Shown: positions 1-5,027 of the stretch, in pieces
Numbering within the stretch: the stretch's first letter is position 1
How the letters are laid out: each line of letters starts with the position of its first letter
Assembly: GCA_002298155.1 (NCBI GenBank)
Contig: DBME01000104.1
Span: 5,310 to 15,430, forward strand
Length of the DNA stretch: 10,121 bases
Reading direction: 5' to 3'
Source of the DNA: Holophagaceae bacterium UBA706
GTDB taxonomy: Bacteria > Acidobacteriota > Holophagae > Holophagales > Holophagaceae
Made by a program: the position numbers and the translations under genes
The notes under the pieces: model-generated
Told to the model about the DNA's origin: nothing
Seen by the model: only the letters and a program-made list of their open reading frames with translations
Database searches by the model: none

Positions 1-879
1 GAGGCCTCCGCCCGCAAGGTGCCCCTGGTGGCCGCGGTGCCCAAGATGCTCTTCCCCTTCCTCGTCATCCTCCCCGGCATGGTCGCCGTGGCCCTCACCC
101 GCAGCCACGGCATCACGAATTTCGCCCTCCCTTTGCGCAACGGCGTCCTGGACTACGACATGACCATCCCCCTCATGCTCCGGCACTACTTCCCGGAGGG
201 GCTCCTGGGGCTGGGCCTGACGGCCCTGATGGCCTCCTTCATGAGCGGCATGGCCGGCAACGTCACGGCCTTCAACACCGTGTGGACCTACGACCTCTAC
301 CAGGGGCGCCTCGCCCCCGGGCGCAGCGACCGCCACTACCTGCGCATGGGGCGGCTGGCGACGGTGGGGGGCATCCTGCTGTCCATCGGCGCGGCGTACA
401 TGGCGGCCCACTTCAACAACATCATGGACATGCTCCAGCTGGTCTTCGCGTTCGTGAACGCCCCGCTCTTCGCGACCTTCCTCCTGGGGATGTTCTGGAA
501 GCGCACCACGGGCCACGGCGCCTTCTGGGGGCTGCTGGCGGGCACCGCGGCCGCGGCGCTCCACCATGGGCTCACCGTCCCGGCCGGGGCGGAGACCCTC
601 TTCAAGGGGGGCTGGCTGGGCACCTCCCTCCATGGCTACCCCAGCGAAATGGCCCAGAACTTCTGGACCGCCATCTGGGCCTGGAGCACGTGCTTCTCCG
701 TCACGGCCGTGGTGAGCCTCCTCACCCGCAGGAACCGCACCGACGAGCAGCTGCGGGGGCTGGTCTACAGCCTCACTGATCGCTCGTCTGATAGGCATCT
801 CCCCTGGTTCCAGCGGCCCCTCCACCTGGGCGTGCTGGTGCTGGGCGCCGCCTTCCTGCTCAACCTCCTGTTCGCATAG
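1..879 (+). CDS. Sodium:solute symporter (SSS family), C-terminal part
   Basis: Inner-membrane secondary transporter that would couple Na+ entry to uptake of an organic solute; the substrate cannot be read from this fragment. The frame is open from base 1 (first codons E-A-S-A-R-K), so the start lies outside the window and 292 residues are visible. About seven hydrophobic helices can be seen, including MLFPFLVILPGMVAVAL, the conserved GLLGLGLTALMASFMSGMAG helix followed by a DLYQ cytoplasmic motif, and MLQLVFAFVNAPLFATFLLG followed by FWKR. These match the second half of the LeuT-like SSS fold. At the position equivalent to the paired hydroxyl residues of the Na2 site (Ser-Thr in PutP, Ser-Ser in vSGLT), this protein reads M-S-G-M-A, so one hydroxyl is a glycine. 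The C-terminal motif LVYSLTDR before the last helix also occurs in sugar-type SSS relatives, as far as I recall. Family assignment is firm; the substrate is unknown. Confidence 0.9.
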   Translation, partial: EASARKVPLVAAVPKMLFPFLVILPGMVAVALTRSHGITNFALPLRNGVLDYDMTIPLMLRHYFPEGLLGLGLTALMASFMSGMAGNVTAFNTVWTYDLYQGRLAPGRSDRHYLRMGRLATVGGILLSIGAAYMAAHFNNIMDMLQLVFAFVNAPLFATFLLGMFWKRTTGHGAFWGLLAGTAAAALHHGLTVPAGAETLFKGGWLGTSLHGYPSEMAQNFWTAIWAWSTCFSVTAVVSLLTRRNRTDEQLRGLVYSLTDRSSDRHLPWFQRPLHLGVLVLGAAFLLNLLFA

Positions 880-889
880 GGAACCAACC

Positions 890-1093
890 ATGCACCTCGA
901 CCTCCGCCTTCCCATGGGCCTGCTCTTCACGATCCTGGGGTCCCTGCTTGCCTTCGCTGGCCTGATCAGCCCCCCGGCGGACATCCAGCGCTCCCTGGGC
1001 CTGAACCTGAACCTGTGGTGGGGCCTCCTGGTCCTGGCCTTCGGGGCCGCCCTCCTGGCCCTGGCCTACCGGGCGCGGCCCCGGGACAGTTGA
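890..1093 (+). CDS. Small two-helix membrane protein behind the SSS transporter
   Basis: A 67-residue protein of unrecognised family. It begins with ATG 10 nt after the symporter stop. AGGGAA (878-883), which overlaps that stop, forms a ribosome-binding site 6 nt upstream, so the two genes are probably co-translated. Two hydrophobic segments are visible, about residues 9-27 (LLFTILGSLLAFAGLIS) and 41-60 (WWGLLVLAFGAALLALAY), joined by a short polar loop containing PPADIQRSLG, with a short basic tail (RARPRDS). This hairpin topology and the tight spacing suggest a small subunit or stabiliser of the symporter, loosely comparable to the small DUF485-type proteins encoded beside the acetate symporter ActP. 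No sequence relationship to DUF485 is claimed. That it is a real gene rests on the good start, the ribosome site and the membrane-helix composition. Confidence 0.75.
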   Translation: MHLDLRLPMGLLFTILGSLLAFAGLISPPADIQRSLGLNLNLWWGLLVLAFGAALLALAYRARPRDS

Positions 1094-1245
1094 AAAGCGT
1101 TTCCGTATAGGCCTTTGCGATAGAAGATCGATACATTAATTTGTTTATAAATATGGCTAGTCGGTAAAATTTGGCCATCAACAACGGGTCTGGTATTCTT
1201 GATGAACACCCCCGGAACCGAGCACCGCTCCCACCGGGTACCCGA
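1094..1245. promoter_or_regulatory. A+T-rich intergenic region, probable promoter for the NlpC/P60 gene
   Basis: This gap separates the symporter pair from the NlpC/P60 gene. Bases 1121-1170 are about 26% GC in otherwise very GC-rich DNA, typical of a promoter. The best sigma-70-like pair I can find is TTGTTT (1141-1146) and TAAAAT (1165-1170) with an 18-nt spacer; the -35 match is weak and the -10 matches five of six bases. This would start transcription near 1177 and leave a leader of about 70 nt. A GC-rich inverted repeat (CCGGG 1069-1073 and CCCGG 1080-1084) lies in the 3' end of the preceding gene but has no T-run, so it is not a convincing terminator. No riboswitch fold was recognised. 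Confidence 0.4.
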
Positions 1246-1845
1246 ATGGAGATTGGTTTGGCTGGAAGAATACGCAGATCGCTCATCGTCATGGCCATCC
1301 TGGCCGTGGTGGTGCCCTGCCTGTCCCAGTCCTCCTCCACACCCCCGGCCAACCAGCCGAGCCAGGAGGCTCCCGCCAAGCCCGGCATGGTGGCGTCCCT
1401 CCTCTGGAAGGCCTCGGAATTCCTGGGCACCCCGTACCGCCACGGCGGCACCACGCCCAAGGGTTTCGACTGCTCGGGCTTCGTGCGCCACGTCTTCGGC
1501 ACCTTCGGCATCCAGCTCAACCGCTCCTCCAGCGCCCAGGCCGCCCAGGGCGACCGGGTGAATCTGGAAGATATCCAGCCGGGCGACGTTCTCTTCTTCA
1601 AGACCCGGGGCCCCAAGGGTGGCATCAGCCACGTGGGCATCTACCTCGGCAACGGCGAGTTCATCCACGCCGGCGCCTGGGGCGGCCCCTCCAAGCGCGT
1701 CGTGAAGATCACCGAACTGGACAGCACCTACTATTCCAAGCGGCTGGTCGCGGCCCGCAGGTTCCTGTGCCCCACGGGCAACGTCTTTGACCTTCCGGAC
1801 CAGCTGCTCCCGGCCTCCGGCACCCCGGCTCCGGCATCCAAGTAA
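1246..1845 (+). CDS. Exported NlpC/P60 family cysteine endopeptidase
   Basis: A predicted periplasmic cell-wall hydrolase. NlpC/P60 enzymes usually cut the gamma-D-Glu-diaminopimelate bond of peptidoglycan stem peptides, and some relatives cut poly-gamma-glutamate. From the ATG at 1246 the protein is 199 residues. It has an N-terminal export signal (RIRR, then SLIVMAILAVVVP), a low-complexity Pro/Ser/Gln linker (about 27-45), and the catalytic domain from about residue 46. The Cys-His-His triad of the Spr type is visible: Cys76 in FDCSGFV, His129 in GISHVGIYLG and His141 in EFIHA; YRHGG precedes the cysteine as expected. A TTG at 1258 has GGAG (1248-1251) 6 nt upstream and is a credible alternative start. 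The in-frame TTG at 1171 would add 25 non-signal residues and is unlikely. The next gene follows 22 nt downstream, so the two probably share a transcript. Confidence 0.9.
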   Translation: MEIGLAGRIRRSLIVMAILAVVVPCLSQSSSTPPANQPSQEAPAKPGMVASLLWKASEFLGTPYRHGGTTPKGFDCSGFVRHVFGTFGIQLNRSSSAQAAQGDRVNLEDIQPGDVLFFKTRGPKGGISHVGIYLGNGEFIHAGAWGGPSKRVVKITELDSTYYSKRLVAARRFLCPTGNVFDLPDQLLPASGTPAPASK

Positions 1846-1867
1846 CGCCGGCCTGAACGGGGGAGCC

Positions 1868-3040
1868 ATGAGACGGTTCGCAGCCATCTTCCTGATGTCC
1901 TGCCTGGGCTTGGCCCAGACGCCGCCGGCGGCCACGCCTGCCGCTCCACCCGCCCCCAAGCCCCCGGAGCCCCGCACCGTGACCATCGCCGCGGTGGGTG
2001 ACACCATGGTGGGTTCCGTGTACCCCTCCCGGGCCGCCATGCCGCCGGAGGATGGCCGCCGGATCTTCGAGCGGGTCAAGGACCTCTGGACCGGCGCGGA
2101 TGTGGTCATGGGCAACTTCGAAGGCACGGTCTCCTCGACGCCCTCCGCCGCCCGGGCCCTGGGCTCCCACTCCTACCGCTTCCTCATGCCCGTGGAAAGC
2201 CTCTCGATCTACAAGGACGCGGGGTTCAACGTCCTGAACGTGGCCAACAACCACGGCATGGACGCCGGCGCCCCGGGCCGCGCCGCCACCCTGCGCGAGC
2301 TGGAGGCCGCCGGCATCGCCCAGATGGGCAGCCTGGACCGGCCCACCACCGTCATCACCGCCGCCAACGGCATCAAGATCGGCCTCATCGGCACCGCGCC
2401 CCACATGGACTGCTTCCCCATGGACGTGGCCCAGGTGGCCGCCAAGATCCGTGAACTCAAGCAGGACCAGGGCTGCTCCATCGTCGTGGTGTCCATGCAC
2501 GCCGGCGCGGAGGGGGAACGGGCCCTGCACGTCACCAAACGCCCCGAGCGCTACCTGGGCGCCGACCGCGGCAACGTCTACGCCTTCGCCCATGGCGTCA
2601 TCGACGCCGGCGCGGACCTGGTGGTGGGCCACGGCCCCCACGTGCCCCGCGGCATGCAGATCTACAAGCACCGCCTCATCGCCTACAGCCTGGGCAACTT
2701 CGCCACCTACGGCATGTTCAGCGTCAAGGGCCCCGGCGGCCTGGGCCTGGTGCTCACCGCCGTCCTGGGCGAGGATGGCACCCTGCAGAGCTTCAAGCTC
2801 CTCTCCACCCATCAGGACCGGGGCGGCGAAGGCTGGTCCCTGGGCATCCCCGTGGAGCCGGACCCCGACGAGGGGGCCCGCAAGCTGGTGGAGGCGCTCA
2901 GCCTGAAGGATTTCCGCATCGACATCAGCGGCAGCTACGAGAACGGCGCGGAACCCGAACTGCTCCGTCCCCTGCCGCCGGACAAGCCCGCGAAGGCGCG
3001 GCCCTCCCGGGGCAAGGGGCACCGGCGGAAGCACCGCTGA
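1868..3040 (+). CDS. CapA family protein (PGA_cap domain, metallophosphatase-like), exported
   Basis: A 390-residue member of the CapA/PgsA family, named for poly-gamma-glutamate capsule formation in Bacillus but widespread in bacteria that make no such capsule. The ATG at 1868 follows a GGGGGAG stretch with only 2 nt between; it gives a short signal-like N-terminus (MRRFAAIFLMSCLGLAQT) and a Pro/Ala-rich linker to about residue 36. The metallophosphatase-type motifs appear in order: AAVGDTMVGS (Asp45), GNFEGTV (Asn83, Glu85), NVANNHGMDAG (Asn127, Asn128, His129), VSMHAGAE (His211), VGHGPHVPRG (His255, His258) and IAYSLGNF (272-279). The common HWG and GHHPHV motifs read HAG and GHGPHV, a variant I associate with a known CapA subgroup. 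The tail is strongly basic (about 372-390). No transmembrane anchor is seen beyond the signal. Upstream in-frame codons to 1787 lack signal character and were excluded. Function: an envelope hydrolase or synthesis factor, substrate unknown. Confidence 0.88.
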   Translation: MRRFAAIFLMSCLGLAQTPPAATPAAPPAPKPPEPRTVTIAAVGDTMVGSVYPSRAAMPPEDGRRIFERVKDLWTGADVVMGNFEGTVSSTPSAARALGSHSYRFLMPVESLSIYKDAGFNVLNVANNHGMDAGAPGRAATLRELEAAGIAQMGSLDRPTTVITAANGIKIGLIGTAPHMDCFPMDVAQVAAKIRELKQDQGCSIVVVSMHAGAEGERALHVTKRPERYLGADRGNVYAFAHGVIDAGADLVVGHGPHVPRGMQIYKHRLIAYSLGNFATYGMFSVKGPGGLGLVLTAVLGEDGTLQSFKLLSTHQDRGGEGWSLGIPVEPDPDEGARKLVEALSLKDFRIDISGSYENGAEPELLRPLPPDKPAKARPSRGKGHRRKHR

Positions 3041-3063
3041 CCGCAGGCGGTTTGAGGCTGCGG
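3041..3063 (+). terminator. Inverted repeat directly after the CapA stop codon
   Basis: CCGCAG (3041-3046) and CTGCGG (3058-3063) form a perfect 6-bp stem with an 11-nt loop starting on the base after the stop. Two more small inverted repeats follow, GGCGG/CCGCC (3064-3068 and 3075-3079) and the one at 3092-3108. There is no T-run, so this may be an RNA 3'-end stabiliser or chance GC-rich pairing rather than an intrinsic terminator. Confidence 0.25.
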
Positions 3064-3091
3064 GGCGGAAGGTCCCGCCATCCGACGACCC

Positions 3092-3108
3092 CTGGGGCCT
3101 TGCCCCGG
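3092..3108 (+). terminator. Short GC hairpin between CapA and the GGT gene
   Basis: CTGGGGC and GCCCCGG pair as a 7-bp stem (one G-T pair) around a 3-nt loop. It is compact and strong but has no T-run downstream, so it is at best a non-canonical terminator. Confidence 0.25.
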
Positions 3109-3146
3109 ATCTCAAGGCGCTGATCTTCGGGCGGTCGCTCCCCATG

Positions 3147-3178
3147 GAAATCGGCTTTTCCCAGGACGCGCCGATTTC
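3147..3178. repeat. Perfect 9-bp inverted repeat upstream of the GGT gene (possible operator or leader hairpin)
   Basis: GAAATCGGC (3147-3155) and GCCGATTTC (3170-3178) are exact reverse complements separated by 14 nt, with equivalent bases 23 bp apart. The right arm can also pair with the bases after it (GCCG 3170-3173 with CGGC 3178-3181), so two mutually exclusive hairpins are possible. The element ends 35 nt before the predicted GGT start. It could be a dimeric regulator site, a leader RNA structure, or the terminator of the preceding operon, although it is not followed by a T-run. No regulator gene is adjacent. Confidence 0.45.
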
Positions 3179-3213
3179 GGCTAGGCTTAGCTATCTTCTT
3201 GCGAGGTATAGCC

Positions 3214-4911
3214 ATGGGCCGGATCGTACCCCTCCTGCTAACCCTGGGCCTGGCCGGGACGCTCGCCGCGGGGGACCGCGTCACGGGCCGCGCCTTCGCC
3301 ACCCGCTCCGAGGTGGCCGCCCAGCACGGCATGGCCTGCACGAGCCAGCCCCTGGCCACCCAGGTGGCCCTGGACATCCTCAAGGCCGGCGGCTCCGCCG
3401 TGGACGCGGCCATCGCGGCCAACGCCACCCTGGGGCTCATGGAGCCCACGGGCAGCGGGGTCGGGGGGGACCTCTTCGCCATCGTATGGGACGCCAAGGC
3501 CCACAAGCTCTACGGCTACAACGCCAGTGGCCGCTCCCCGAAGAGCCTCACCCTGGAGCACCTGCGGAGCCTGGGCCTCACGCACATCCCGCCCACCGGC
3601 CCCCTGCCGGTGTCCGTGCCGGGTGCGGTGGATGGCTGGTTCGCCCTCCACGGACGCTTCGGCAAGCTCCCCATGAAGACCGTCCTGGCCCCCGCCATCC
3701 GCTACGCGGACGAAGGCTTCCCCGTCTCCGAACTCATCGCCTACTACATGGAACGCAGCGTGCCCTCCCTGGGCCGCTACCCGGGCTTCCTGGAAACCTA
3801 CACGGTGGACGGCAAAAGGGCTCCCCGCTCCGGCGAAGTGTTCCGCAACCCGCGCCTGGCCCGCACCCTCACGGCCATCGCCGAGGGCGGGCGCGACGCC
3901 TTCTACAAGGGCGACATCGCCCGCAGGATCGACGCCTACATGAAGGCCCAGGGCGGCTTCCTCAGGTACGAGGACCTGGCCGTCCACGCCGGCGAGTGGG
4001 TGGAGCCCGTGAGCGTGAACTACCGCGGCTACGACGTGTGGGAGCTGCCCCCCAACGGCCAGGGCATCGCGGCCCTGCAGATGCTCAACATCCTCGAAGG
4101 CTACGACTTCTCGAAGATCCCCTTCGGCAGCCCCCGCCACGTGCATCTCTTCACCGAGGCCAAGAAGCTGGTCTTCGAGGACCGGGCGATGTTCTATGCC
4201 GATCCCGCCTTCGCGAAGGTCCCCCTGGAAGGGCTCCTCTCCAAGGCCTACGCCGCCCAGCGCCGCGCCCTCATCGACGAGAACCGCGCGGCGAGGCGCA
4301 TGGAGGCGGGCAACCCCGCCCTCAAGGACGGCGACACCATCTACCTCACCACCGCCGACCGCGACGGCAACATGGTCAGCCTCATCCAGAGCAACTACCG
4401 GGGCATGGGCAGCGGCATGACCCCCGGCGACCTGGGCTTCTGCCTGCAGGACCGCGGGGAGATGTTCAGCCTCCAGCCCGGCGAGGCCAACACCTTCGCC
4501 CCCGGCAAGCGCCCCTTCCACACCATCATCCCCGGCTTCATCACCCGCAAGGGCGAGGCCTTCCTGAGTTTCGGCGTCATGGGCGGCGAGTTCCAGCCCC
4601 TGGGCCACGTGCAGATCGTCATGGACCTCGTGGACTTCGGCATGAACGTCCAGGAGGCCGGCGACGCCCCCCGCATCTCCCACGACGGCTCCCCCGAACC
4701 CACGGGCGAGAAGGGCAAGCTCCCCGGCACCATCCAGCTGGAAACGGGCTTCCCCTACGAGACCGTGCGCGAGCTCATGAACATGGGCCACGGCGTGGGC
4801 TGGCTCCTGGGCGGCTACGGCGGCTACCAGGGCATCCGCTGGGACCCTGTGCAGAAGGTGTTCTTCGGGGCCAGCGAGAGCCGCAAGGATGGGCAGGCGG
4901 CAGGTTACTGA
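3214..4911 (+). CDS. Gamma-glutamyltransferase family protein (Ntn-hydrolase), exported
   Basis: A 565-residue member of the gamma-glutamyltranspeptidase family; such proteins self-cleave to expose an N-terminal threonine that hydrolyses or transfers gamma-glutamyl groups. The ATG at 3214 is preceded by GAGG (3203-3206) with 7-nt spacing and opens a clear signal peptide (MGRIVPLLLTLGLAGTLAAG); a TTG at 3199 is less likely. Large-subunit motifs include ILKAGGSAVDAAIAANA (55-71), EPTGSGVGGDLFAI (77-90) and LPVSVPGAVDGW (131-142). The predicted cleavage and nucleophile residue is Thr375 in GDTIYLTTADRDGNMVS, followed by the small-subunit motifs YRGMGSGMTP (395-404), GKRPFHTIIPGF (431-442), FGVMGGEFQPLGHVQ (453-467) and a GGYGGYQG tail. 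Classical enzymes have a DFRE-type arginine that grips glutamate; here the region reads NASGRSP, and the nucleophile context is Thr-Ile-Tyr rather than Thr-Thr-His. The donor substrate may therefore not be glutathione. It could equally be an acylase-like relative. Confidence 0.9.
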   Translation: MGRIVPLLLTLGLAGTLAAGDRVTGRAFATRSEVAAQHGMACTSQPLATQVALDILKAGGSAVDAAIAANATLGLMEPTGSGVGGDLFAIVWDAKAHKLYGYNASGRSPKSLTLEHLRSLGLTHIPPTGPLPVSVPGAVDGWFALHGRFGKLPMKTVLAPAIRYADEGFPVSELIAYYMERSVPSLGRYPGFLETYTVDGKRAPRSGEVFRNPRLARTLTAIAEGGRDAFYKGDIARRIDAYMKAQGGFLRYEDLAVHAGEWVEPVSVNYRGYDVWELPPNGQGIAALQMLNILEGYDFSKIPFGSPRHVHLFTEAKKLVFEDRAMFYADPAFAKVPLEGLLSKAYAAQRRALIDENRAARRMEAGNPALKDGDTIYLTTADRDGNMVSLIQSNYRGMGSGMTPGDLGFCLQDRGEMFSLQPGEANTFAPGKRPFHTIIPGFITRKGEAFLSFGVMGGEFQPLGHVQIVMDLVDFGMNVQEAGDAPRISHDGSPEPTGEKGKLPGTIQLETGFPYETVRELMNMGHGVGWLLGGYGGYQGIRWDPVQKVFFGASESRKDGQAAGY

Positions 4912-5014
4912 ACGGATCATCCTGGCCGGTTCCCGGACCTCCCATGGCGGTGGCGATTGTCGTGGACAGGGACCGCCCCAGTTGCTCAGAATGACGAGTT
5001 CATTTCCTCAACAT

Positions 5015-5021
5015 GAGGCGG
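5015..5021 (+). promoter_or_regulatory. Ribosome-binding site deciding the histidine kinase start
   Basis: GAGGCGG (5015-5021) lies shortly before the ATG at 5028 (9 nt from GAGG). The upstream in-frame ATG at 5013 has no purine-rich site in front of it and overlaps this element, so the start at 5028 is preferred. Confidence 0.55.
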
Positions 5022-5027
5022 ATACCG

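Noticed and set aside
1153..1178. A small inverted repeat (ATGGC/GCCAT) before the NlpC/P60 gene, considered as a riboswitch or operator
   Set aside because: Only five base pairs, and no match to any riboswitch core I can recognise; chance is the simplest explanation.
1171..1245. An upstream TTG start for the NlpC/P60 gene
   Set aside because: It would place 25 polar, Pro-rich residues before the export signal, has no good ribosome site, and overlaps the best -10-like sequence.
1895..1906. A possible lipobox in CapA (L-M-S-C at residues 9-12)
   Set aside because: The cysteine is too close to the N-terminus for a normal lipoprotein signal, and Met at the second box position is unusual.
1709..3145. 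A 478-codon open frame antisense to the CapA gene
   Set aside because: It is a shadow frame: Gly/His/Val-rich and featureless, and it spans the CapA gene, whose motifs are intact.
3238..4920. A 560-codon open frame antisense to the GGT gene, and a 616-codon plus-strand frame (3144-4994) over the same gene
   Set aside because: Both are GC-rich shadow frames with low-complexity products, whereas the GGT frame carries a complete set of family motifs and a signal peptide.
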